From contig CAZGCA010000057.1 of the NCBI GenBank assembly GCA_964524145.1, positions 1 through 41,287 on the forward strand: a stretch of 41,287 nucleotides of DNA. The letters are read 5' to 3'. A model generated the notes under the pieces. It was given only the letters and a program-made list of their open reading frames with translations, was not told where the DNA came from and did not search any database. Source of the DNA: CAZGCA01 sp964524145 (GTDB taxonomy: Bacteria > Hydrogenedentota > CAZGCA01). Positions 27,401-32,870 of the stretch are shown here, one piece after another (the first letter of the stretch is position 1; the number at the start of each line of letters is the position of its first letter). A program made the translations under genes and the position numbers.

Positions 27401-27763
27401 CGCATACTTGTCGCAGGCGTCACGGAGCCGTTGCCCCAAGGATATGTAGCGAACATTGTGTTCGGCATTGAGGAGACGCCGTCTGCAGGACAGATTGCTG
27501 CGTTGAACGGTGCCGATGCATCCGCTGTCGCGTTCGATGCATCCCCCGTGGAAGTTGTGATCGAGAGCGGGTTAATCGAGTTGTTGGCAAGACCCGGCGA
27601 CGTTGACGGCGACGGGCGCGTCACAGCCACCGACGTCCAGCGGACGATAAACGAAGCGCTGGGTTCCGGATCGGGTGATGCAGAAGGAGCTGATGTTGAC
27701 GGCGACGGCGACGTTGACGCTATTGACGTGCAATTGGCGATCAACGCGGCCCTCGGGCTCTAA
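18401..27763 (+). CDS. Giant secreted beta-helix / thrombospondin-3 / cohesin-dockerin protein
   Basis: A 3,120-residue exported, very acidic protein. The signal peptide ends at GEASA, residue 25. Three super-repeats follow. Each has a right-handed beta-helix domain closed by an N-[FYW]-W-G plus GP motif (at residues 695, 1767 and 2397), then a calcium-binding thrombospondin type 3-like stretch of DxDxDG repeats (about 717-1104, 1809-1934 and 2435-2924). The beta-helix parts are made of 4, 4 and 3 related blocks with the pattern P-[IVL]-x-F, S-x-G, E-S-P-I or V-G-S-P. A small calcium-type insert (about 1623-1650) interrupts the second unit. A cohesin-like domain (about 2930-3060) precedes a two-repeat dockerin (3066-3119, DVDGDGRV...TDVQ and DVDGDGDV...IDVQ). 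No sortase, PEP-CTERM or Por-type sorting tag is visible. It may be a surface adhesin or scaffold or a polysaccharide-binding fibre; catalysis is not evident. It stands alone between its own promoter and terminator. Confidence 0.9.
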   Translation: MSRRSLCAVAVCALATCWFCGEASAQTDITTVPQLADLLLEVAESPLALPAGDYYLPHGGADGTFGQVLTIEAGATLTFNAGSSISSTNEFRTVFPNKISSLTSSTTISSGAVSNGVSFILCNGTLNATTTTFNRVPVAYSGASGTLASCDFFQSPVGIASSVTSVTNGTFTVASYGFDVVPPIFVDNMGVGSTVVLTATDFSACTTQAIGVGNLFQDASRAVGDENFIDTDFTVATYAGNFGGITPYLLFGDIHVMPLFELTIPANVTLTSAHSQTGILYSIQVDGTLTANGDVDFDRVPIIFDPLSDGVIDSCTLLESPIRIEAATPDITNNSISVTGFVSEQNFPIFIENLGQGTVITGDRLNVADNDFSASTAQGVGTGGIADSNATLVATSPVNDDASVYYLTEDSIVFSGVTLTLEPTVSLVTDLRTETVEGLQVYGALDADRATFSIIPMEFIAGSDGTITNSTFNSSQILISAASPTITDSTFNIVGDLPILLDNLGEGSSPVLDDLSFTGETEASVGTFGIVSGSATLPYFESLPTYTLLASALGTTVVSRIDYGGTLTVEPGVTVAAESTNDDGILVMGRLIARGRDLDASGAVDPDETVNFARVVIRFSPLSTGLLEYVKLVGSPVSTSFASPIISDCIVAPLGIAAVTASNTSSPAINRSDFVGTGIGLKNTDEDVTIDATGNFWGSSDGPSGDGPGSGIAIVGLDVDGDLDNDGLADGVDDDDDGDGEPDQPGLPDSDAFPRDPTEWDDTDGDGVGDNSDEFQDDPTEWSDLDTDGTGDNTDPDIDGDGVDNASDAFPMDATETADSDGDGVGDNADAFPADPAEWSDLDTDGTGDNSDPDIDGDGTVNADDAFPTDAAETADTDLDGEGDNSDPYPLDPVRNSYDVDTDGDGVVDPLDEFPADITEWSDIDGNGTGDNSDPDIDGDGIANGSDPTPYGLQLNILFEPFETAPINIELLDLNGDGLLDDLDDTEGDGLPDLVEDVNNDGIVNSGETDPDNPDTDGDGQVDGRDAFPLDPDEQFDTDSDGVGNSADNDDDGDGVSDVFDAFPLDPNEDTDVDGDGMGDNSDPDIDGDGIPNELDPDPFTPDVGTTDPSVLSANITEDLTLTIDNSPYTVVGAISILSDAVVTVQPGVTIMTSNAFGEMTNSLTVGAGTLNALGNAVDPVRLENLPITFGTGTDGVLTLCEFVESFVVIDRSSPVLTANTFNVSSFGSEIITPIFLVDLGQNAVPVISGNDFTESTAQAIGTSGSSDEDVTLRLFDDLPYLLFDDVTVGGSAALTVEDNVSISSINGVEPYSVNVNGTLTADSSGLPGIVFNRVPLNFLPLSDGLVSGCNLIESPVTVSSATPEISDNYFHITSFVSNQNYPIFVANLGQGTVTGTDRLAVTGNSYSDSTTQAFGTGGVAASNATLPITAPVAADIALYVLTVESEVASGVTLTIESGATLVSDQTSPIDESLAVNGALDADDVTIIGVPITFGAGSAGTLENSFIIESPIAIQAASPAITDNTIESLESLPFIIANLGEGSSPTITGNDLVGGSPQVIGTYGVVSGDATLPYIADFSYSLLRFAAGSPQQSSIYLGGSLTVPSGVVLTTAFDRAAIAAAGQDPDTDGDGIPDRTDIDDDNDGVADSEDPLPLDPGTGTAESPVVGRSIRVEGSLACDGAAFGRVAFLFSPQSVGDITNSRLVGSPIQMNFAADVTITDSAVVPQGFSAIVANNRSVLTVNTSDIFPQGAAIANNDALVTVDAENNYWGSTDGPGGDGPGSGTLVFGKVDYDPFETAFVNVALLVPGDDADGDGLPDSVEDLNGNGVTDPGETSKDSSDTDGDSVPDGSDPFPLDPEEWNDNDNDGVGDNSDDDDDNDGYFDGEDAFPFDPDEHSDNDGDGIGDIADPDDDNDGIPDLEDPDPLVPDETVIDPTDPSLLYGILREDRTLDPLPDGSPYKVIQTFSVASGATLTINSGVTIQTNNSFGETANRLVVEGGGTLAADDGVTFRSVPIFFEGDSSGTINNATLRESSITINGASPTITNNSFDFSSFGETFNVPITLVNFGEGADPVISDNVFTRATAVAIGVTGTVNSDATLVRYDDLPRYILFGTGSVVVGATLTIESGLSLASSEPTQTDLEIEGELVADGAGDSFDSDLSDNVVFDRITIAFLPLSEGTLDQCVFIESSIRMSGSSPEITNNFFSFSETETSTGVDEFTLYVDNLGQGSAPTISGNTFSSATLEQIGTGGLATSEAFLVTTDDISSYVLVEDGSVFEDAILVVEPGVTLLGVGGDTPTTLTVNGTFEADGADFRSVPIYFNPFSSGQLSNSVFVGSPITVDFASPEISNCILTQSLTAIHVRNNGTPAINYNDIIGNSPYGVFTTNTGVIVNAEYNWWGHASGPSYAGPGVGDGISEGVDFAPVLTSPNSSLLVDDHDGDNTVDFLDEDDDNDGIDDVDDAYPFDHDNDGTDDGADDDDDNDGFDDGDDAYPYDTDNDGIPNRFDADDDNDGLGDTIEVLFGTNPLLPDTDGDGVTDLEEFMLGSDALKADTDSDGLTDYQELESESDPLDSDTDGDGLSDGDEVNVYGSDPTKVDTDNDGLDDDEEVALGTDPADRDTDGGGDLDGTEVAMGGDPLDPSDDIGIDSDNDGLTDADEANIGCDPMNPDTDGDGLSDGQEIDAGSSPLVVDTDSDGLDDAFEVNVVHTDPARADTDGDGLSDYDEHQEHGTDPNERDTDDDGLDDGNEITRGTNPTSRDSDGGGTSDGAEVSLGLDPLDPSDDNNIDTDGDGLNDDEETALGTDPANPDTDGDGLSDGYEVWNGSDPTLADTDGDGLSDSLEVEVVGTDPAASDTDHDGLSDHDEYRVTYTDPTIADTDGDGLFDGREDELGTDPNKTDTDEDGVSDGQEVAAGTDPLDGSDRPGGEDEVPAVTIGVTSGIVGQTADVALVVTPQDVQLGSVQFDLLYDSSLVTPESIEPGPDSGDDVALSLTVIASGEARILVAGVTEPLPQGYVANIVFGIEETPSAGQIAALNGADASAVAFDASPVEVVIESGLIELLARPGDVDGDGRVTATDVQRTINEALGSGSGDAEGADVDGDGDVDAIDVQLAINAALGL

Positions 27764-27779
27764 TAAACAGACAACACAG

Positions 27780-27826
27780 CACCCGGGCCGCAGGAGAGCT
27801 TGACCCTGCGGCCCGGGTGTTTCTTC
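27780..27826 (+). terminator. Strong intrinsic terminator of the giant gene
   Basis: A perfect 15-bp stem (CACCCGGGCCGCAGG / CCTGCGGCCCGGGTG) around a 10-base loop, followed by TTTCTTCT, begins 17 bases after the stop codon. Confidence 0.92.
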
Positions 27827-27840
27827 TAGCTTTCCGCGAC

Positions 27841-27869
27841 TTGCCAAACCGTCCACAGCCGCATATAAT
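27841..27869 (+). promoter_or_regulatory. Promoter for the DUF116 / DprA-like operon
   Basis: TTGCCA (27841-27846), 17-bp spacer, TATAAT (27864-27869). The transcript starts near 27876, downstream of the TTG codons that open the longest reading frame, so translation must begin further in. Confidence 0.65.
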
Positions 27870-27925
27870 AATTGTTGCCGGCTGAGTTCGTGTATAAGGA
27901 CGCTTTCCGCGAGGATGACGCTTCG

Positions 27926-28459
27926 ATGATTTCCGATATGTGGCGCAAGATCGTGTTGGCGCTGGTGTTCCCACTGTGTCGGGGAGTAGCTACGTTGGTG
28001 GGCGGTTCGACCGAGAGGATTGACAGATACTTCATCGGCGTGAACAACCGCATGGTCTCGAAGAAGGCCTTGAGGGTCCGGCCCGAAAAGCTGCTGCTGC
28101 TCTTGCCGCATTGTCTGCAAAGGTGGGAGTGTCCTCACAAGATCACCGGCAACATTCGCAACTGCCAGCGGTGCGGAAACTGTCTGATCTCCGACCTTAT
28201 AGAGATCGCCGATAAGAACGGTATCAATGTTGAGGTGGCGACCGGCGGTACGCTCGCGCTCAGGGCCGTTATGGAACACAAGCCCGAGTTCATTGTCGCG
28301 GTCGCGTGCGAGCGCGACCTGATAGCCGGCATCCGGGAAGCGCTCCCCTACCCCGTCTGGGGCATCTTCAACCTGCGTCCCAACGGACCGTGCCGCGATA
28401 CGCTTGTCGAGCTCCCCAAGGTCGAGCACGCCATAAGGACGTTTACGCGTGACAATTGA
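27926..28459 (+). CDS. DUF116 family protein
   Basis: A 177-residue protein of the DUF116 family, whose function is unknown. After a short hydrophobic N-terminal segment (about 8-24) comes the family core: LLLLPHCLQ, then CPHKI, then CQRCGNC, a cysteine arrangement that could bind a metal or an iron-sulfur cluster. GTLALRAVMEHKPEFIVAVACERDL follows. The ATG at 27926 has a GAGGA ten bases upstream and lies after the inferred transcript start; GTG at 27890 is an alternative. The end overlaps the next gene by 11 bases, so the two are translated together. Confidence 0.8.
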   Translation: MISDMWRKIVLALVFPLCRGVATLVGGSTERIDRYFIGVNNRMVSKKALRVRPEKLLLLLPHCLQRWECPHKITGNIRNCQRCGNCLISDLIEIADKNGINVEVATGGTLALRAVMEHKPEFIVAVACERDLIAGIREALPYPVWGIFNLRPNGPCRDTLVELPKVEHAIRTFTRDN

Positions 28460-29468
28460 CGGCGGATACGACTGCACGAACGAGGTGCATGTCAACCTGG
28501 CTTCTGCATGGTTGGCGTTGCTGGAAGCCTGCGAGATGAACTACCGGCTTCTCAACGCTATTGCCGTTAGAAACAGCGAGCTCGAATTCACGGTAAACGG
28601 CTTTCTAGAACTGAGCGCCGAGTCCGTCGTCGCCCAATACCCGTTTTCCCACGAAGCGGTTCGTCTTGCGACGGTTGCCCGTCGGAGACACGCACGTTGT
28701 GTCAAATCACTCGCGAAGCTGAACCGGAGCGAGATTGCGGTCATAACCCGCGAGATGCGGTTGTATCCGGCCGTCTTGCATCGCACTCTCGGGGACCAGG
28801 CGCCGCCCGTGCTGTGTGTCGCGGGCAACCTTTCGCTGCTTGGTGTCGCCAACGCTGTTGCGGTAGTGGGAGCGCGTGTCGCAGGGACGAGGAGTATCGC
28901 CACCGCAACGATTCTCGCCGGGCAGCTCGCACAGCAAGGGATAACGGTTGTCAGCGGCAACGCCGACGGAGTGGACGCGGCTGCGCACTTGGGCGCGTTG
29001 CGGGCCGGCGGTACAACGGTGCTTGTGCTGCCTCACGGCATATTGACACTCCGGCTGAGAGACGTGTTTCGGCGGCTTGCCAGTCCTGAGAGGTTGTTGG
29101 CCGTCTCGCAGTTTCCCCCCGAGGCAAAATGGGTGCGGGAACAGGCATTGTCGAGGAACAAAACGGTTGCCGCACTGTCCGGCGCGGTCATTGTGGTGGA
29201 GGCAGAGCGCGTGAGCGGCACCATGAGCACCGCTCTGAGCGCGATATCTCTTAATAAACCCGTGTTTGTGGTCTGTGAGCCGGACGGGGCGACGCCGTTC
29301 TCCGGCAACCGAGCGCTGCTCGATAGGGGTGCCCAGAGACTGATACTCGAGAGCGGCCGCCACGCCGATATGGAGCTTATTGGGCGCGCGCTGGTAGAGC
29401 CCGAACAGTTGCTTGTGCCGAAGGGGGGCGCGACACGCGACGAACTCCAGTCGATGCTCGACCTTTGA
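28449..29468 (+). CDS. DprA-like Rossmann-fold protein, divergent
   Basis: A 339-residue member of the DprA/Smf family; true DprA loads RecA onto incoming single-stranded DNA in transformation. The Rossmann core is clear: VAVVGARVAGTRS, then VVSGNADGVDAAAHLGAL, then SGAVIVVEAERVSGTMSTAL. It departs from the consensus in that SGxARGxD reads SGNADGVD and the F-x-x-RNR segment reads ALSRNK, so two normally basic DNA-contact positions differ. An N-terminal helical domain of about 110 residues is present, but the usual C-terminal winged helix is reduced to a short tail (after about residue 310). The start is GTG inside the DUF116 gene. A role in transformation is uncertain; no com genes are nearby. 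Confidence 0.78.
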   Translation: MTIDGGYDCTNEVHVNLASAWLALLEACEMNYRLLNAIAVRNSELEFTVNGFLELSAESVVAQYPFSHEAVRLATVARRRHARCVKSLAKLNRSEIAVITREMRLYPAVLHRTLGDQAPPVLCVAGNLSLLGVANAVAVVGARVAGTRSIATATILAGQLAQQGITVVSGNADGVDAAAHLGALRAGGTTVLVLPHGILTLRLRDVFRRLASPERLLAVSQFPPEAKWVREQALSRNKTVAALSGAVIVVEAERVSGTMSTALSAISLNKPVFVVCEPDGATPFSGNRALLDRGAQRLILESGRHADMELIGRALVEPEQLLVPKGGATRDELQSMLDL

Positions 29469-29555
29469 CTGCGTCGACCCGCGCTCGGTGCCTCTTCTTC
29501 CGGGTCTCGTCATGACGCTCGCTTCAGGCTTGCGATGGGTCGTGCAGCAACCGTG

Positions 29556-29583
29556 TTGACATCCGACGCCCTGAACGTATAGT
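29556..29583 (+). promoter_or_regulatory. Promoter of the GH84 gene
   Basis: TTGACA (29556-29561), 16-bp spacer, TATAGT (29578-29583). The transcript starts near 29590, about 40 bases before the chosen ATG. Confidence 0.65.
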
Positions 29584-29631
29584 CTAGCAGTGGAGCGGCG
29601 GAGGTTCTGGTCCAGTCTTTGGAGGTTACGA

Positions 29632-31476
29632 ATGATTCGTCGAATCGCAACAGCGTGGCTTATTCTTCTGGTGGGCCTTATTGCGTCCCAGGCGGCGCAC
29701 GCGGCCCAGTTCAACATGAAGAAACTGATACCCGCGCCGCGGCTTGTGCTCACATGCGGCGAGGTCTTTCCAGTTCAGCAAGAGAGACTCTATTTGTCTT
29801 CGTCCGCTTTCGCCGACGCCAGGCTTTTCCGCGCACTGAATACACTCATGGAAGAGCTCGAACTGTCCTACACCGATGACCAAGCCCAAGGGTTCTCAAT
29901 GCGCATCATGGGGGAGGAGGTTTTCCAAGAGAACGTTCGCGGGAAGCTGCAGTCGCAGGCGGCCGATTTCCTCCGTCCCAACGTGGGTGCCTACTATCTC
30001 TCGATAGACCCCGGGGAGGGCATCACGATTGCGTCAGACACCGCCCGGGGCGCGTTCTACGCCATCAAGACGGTCGAGCAGGTGCTGTTCCTGACAAAAG
30101 GCAGATTGGCACAGCTGGAGCTGTTCGACGCGCCGGTGCTCGAAAGGCGAGGTGTTCTGGAAGGCTATTACGGCCGCCCATGGACGCTTGAGGAACATCA
30201 GTCCATGATAGAGTTTGAAGCTGCCGTCAAGTTTAACGTTCACGTCTACTCCCCGAAGGACGAGGCGCATCTCACGAACTGGCGTACCACACTGGATCGG
30301 GCCGAGTTGGACGTTATCAGAGAGCTGGTGGCACGGTGCAGCGAGAACTTCATCACGTTCAGCTATTCACTGAGTCCAGGTCGCGGTCTCACCTATTCGA
30401 GCGACGATGATCTGCAGACGGTGGCGGACATATTCATCCGGGCCGGCCGGGTCGGTGTCAGGTCGTTTGGGTTACAGTTCGATGATATCAGACCGCAGTT
30501 GAACCAGGCCGATTCGGCTGTGTACGAGAGCTTCGCAGCAGCGCAGGTGGATTTTGCCAACAAGCTTCTGTCAAGGGTCAAGAAGAAGCTTCCCGACGCG
30601 ACTTTTGGATTGACCCCGACTCAGTACTCTGGCCCCCGTGATAACGCCTTTAGTTACTTGCATTACCTGGGGCAACACATCTCGGAAGAATATGAGATAG
30701 GATGGACCGGCCCCGGGGTTACGAACACCTATATCGTCCCGGAGGACGTGCGCAAGTTCGTCCGATGGCTCGGTCGCAAGCCGCTGCTCGGAGACAACTT
30801 CCCCGTCGCAGACAGGATAACGTCGGGCGGGCCGCTCCATCTTTCTCCTCTGCGCGGCCGCGACCCGAGGATAGTCTCGTTGGTCACCGGCTATGTGGCC
30901 AATGCGATGCCTTTGCCGGAAGCCTCGAAGATAGGGCTCGCGACGGCCGCAGATTTCACATGGAATCCGCATGGATACGTGGAAAACCGGTCGTGGCGTA
31001 ATTCGGTTCGTATTGTGGCAGGTCTTGGAGCGTATGCTCCGTTCACGTTCTTTGGCTCGTTCTCCCAGTCGTTTCTGTCGTGGGCAAGGCCTCCCGATGA
31101 GCTTGACCTGGCCTTGAAGCGATTCTGGTACGAATACGACCGCGATGAATCGGTAGATGTGGAGGGCGCGCTTCAGAACTACTTCACGAGGTTTGCGAGC
31201 GTGGAGAGCGAACTGGATGAGAACCTTGCGAACCGTGCGCTCTTTCGCGAGATACGGCCCTGGACAACCAAGCTCAGGCAACTCGGCATAGCGGGCCTGT
31301 CCGCCATACAGGTGTTGCGCGACAGTGTCGAGTATTCCGACTCGTTGTATAGCTCGAAACAGAGTTTCCTCTTGACCGTCGATCAGGCCGAGGCGAACAA
31401 GGCGGGTATCTGTGGCGGCCTGATGGAGGCCTTCTTCGAGCGAGTGACGAAGGAGATAAGCGAAGCTCCATACTGA
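29632..31476 (+). CDS. Secreted beta-N-acetylhexosaminidase of family GH84 (O-GlcNAcase / NagJ-like)
   Basis: A 614-residue exported enzyme. The signal peptide is residues 1-25 (cut near AAHAA). An N-terminal domain resembling the usual GH84/GH20 accessory domain (about 30-168) includes AFYAIKTVEQVL. The TIM barrel opens with RRGVLEGYYGRPWT and FNVHVYSPKDEAHLTNWR, the substrate-pocket motifs of GH84. The catalytic aspartate pair is present in FGLQFDDIRP (Asp284-Asp285), equivalent to Asp174-Asp175 of human OGA. A helical C-terminal part follows. Family enzymes remove terminal beta-GlcNAc from glycans or glycoproteins by substrate-assisted catalysis. ATG at 29632 has TTGGAGG six bases before it; an upstream in-frame start would coincide with the transcript start. 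Confidence 0.92.
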   Translation: MIRRIATAWLILLVGLIASQAAHAAQFNMKKLIPAPRLVLTCGEVFPVQQERLYLSSSAFADARLFRALNTLMEELELSYTDDQAQGFSMRIMGEEVFQENVRGKLQSQAADFLRPNVGAYYLSIDPGEGITIASDTARGAFYAIKTVEQVLFLTKGRLAQLELFDAPVLERRGVLEGYYGRPWTLEEHQSMIEFEAAVKFNVHVYSPKDEAHLTNWRTTLDRAELDVIRELVARCSENFITFSYSLSPGRGLTYSSDDDLQTVADIFIRAGRVGVRSFGLQFDDIRPQLNQADSAVYESFAAAQVDFANKLLSRVKKKLPDATFGLTPTQYSGPRDNAFSYLHYLGQHISEEYEIGWTGPGVTNTYIVPEDVRKFVRWLGRKPLLGDNFPVADRITSGGPLHLSPLRGRDPRIVSLVTGYVANAMPLPEASKIGLATAADFTWNPHGYVENRSWRNSVRIVAGLGAYAPFTFFGSFSQSFLSWARPPDELDLALKRFWYEYDRDESVDVEGALQNYFTRFASVESELDENLANRALFREIRPWTTKLRQLGIAGLSAIQVLRDSVEYSDSLYSSKQSFLLTVDQAEANKAGICGGLMEAFFERVTKEISEAPY

Positions 31477-31570
31477 GTTGCGCTGGACCTGTCAGTTTGC
31501 AGGGGCAACCTCTCCCACCTTGCTGTACGGCGGGCAGCATCGCCGCGGTCCCACGTCGCAGACCTAACAA

Positions 31571-32677
31571 CTACACCTTCTTCCCACGGAGCAGAGCGTG
31601 GTAGACTCTCAGGTTGCCCTCAACCATGGCGTCAACGGTAAAGTCGTCATCGAATAGCGAGCGTGCGTTCGATACGAGTTTCCCCCCGAGATCCTGGTCG
31701 TTTAGCAGACGCAGGACGGCTTCTGCGATTGCCTCGGGGTTGCGCGGCGGAACGAGCAGCCCTGTTTTGCCATCGTTGACCATCTCCGGAATGCCGCCGG
31801 CATCGGTTCCGACAACGGGCACGTCCATCGCCATGGCTTGCAGGACAGCGTTGCAGAGCCCGTCCATGTGGCTGGACATCACGAATACGTCGAACATCTG
31901 CAGGAACTGGGGAACATCGGTACGGAATCCCGGGAAGATGAGCCTCTCGCCGATGCCGAGCGTGGCGCTCAGGCGTTCGAGGTCGTCGCGGAGCTCGCCG
32001 TCTCCGACAACAAAGAACCGCGCGTCAGGGACCTTCTCGAGTATTGCGGGGACGGCTTCAACGAAGTAACGCTGCCCTTTGTGGTCGGCCATAAAGGCGA
32101 CGTTGCCGATTACCGGTACGTCCGCCGGCACACCGAATTCCGGGCGCAGGTCCTTTGGTTCCGCACCGAGAAACGTCTCGAGTTCGATCCCGCTGTGAAC
32201 GACGCCAATCTTGTCGCCGGGCACCCCGTCGTTGATCAGTACACGGCGAATGGCGTGACACACCGCTACATAGCGGTCGACGCCCCACAGGTATTTGTAG
32301 ATGCTCAGCCGGTGCTTTCGGACGCTGAAATCCACGCGGCGTGCAACGACTGTCTTGCCCCGGCGCGCCATGCGCGCAGCCGCGCAGCCGAGCGTGTGAG
32401 CGTGAGACGTGTGCATGTGGACTATGTCGACGTCCCGTCCCTTGATAAGAGTCCGCAGCTTCAGGACCGCTGCCAGGTCAGCCTCGCCTCGCATCGCGAT
32501 CTCGACGACGCTGAGTCCTGCTTCGCCTGCACGCTGGGCAAACGGCGAGCGTGGTTGTGCTACGACAGTGACGGGGTGGCCGCGTGCCTTGAGCCCTTTT
32601 GTAAGGTAGAGCGCTTGCTGTTCGCCGCCGCGCCACGTGCGCTCGGTGTCGATGTGCAACGAGCTGATCAGGTTCAT
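31571..32677 (-). CDS. Glycosyltransferase family 4 protein
   Basis: A 368-residue GT-B enzyme that transfers a sugar from a nucleotide donor, probably onto lipopolysaccharide or another surface glycan. The N-terminal glycine loop WRGGEQQ and DIVHMHTSHAHTLG are typical, as is FFVVGDGELRDDLERL and PGFRTDVPQFLQMFDVFVMSS in the C-terminal domain. The donor-site E-x7-E motif is altered to Asp272-x7-Gln280 (DGLCNAVLQ). GGIPEMV follows normally. Sugar donor and acceptor cannot be assigned. It lies on the same strand as the oxidoreductase upstream (193-bp gap) and converges with the GH84 gene; no clear terminator separates them. Confidence 0.92.
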   Translation of the reverse strand: MNLISSLHIDTERTWRGGEQQALYLTKGLKARGHPVTVVAQPRSPFAQRAGEAGLSVVEIAMRGEADLAAVLKLRTLIKGRDVDIVHMHTSHAHTLGCAAARMARRGKTVVARRVDFSVRKHRLSIYKYLWGVDRYVAVCHAIRRVLINDGVPGDKIGVVHSGIELETFLGAEPKDLRPEFGVPADVPVIGNVAFMADHKGQRYFVEAVPAILEKVPDARFFVVGDGELRDDLERLSATLGIGERLIFPGFRTDVPQFLQMFDVFVMSSHMDGLCNAVLQAMAMDVPVVGTDAGGIPEMVNDGKTGLLVPPRNPEAIAEAVLRLLNDQDLGGKLVSNARSLFDDDFTVDAMVEGNLRVYHALLRGKKV

Positions 32678-32870
32678 CTCTGCATTCTCTTATTCCAGGT
32701 GAACAATATCCCTATCCACGGTCGGGCCGCGCTCGCCTTCGATAGTCGTACTCGTAGCCGACTCAATCTTCGCACCCGCCGTCCGATTACGAGCACGACT
32801 GACTGCTATCCAACTTCTTAACCGCACCGGCAAGCCAGCGCACCAAAAGCGCCTCTAACATGTGCGCGGC

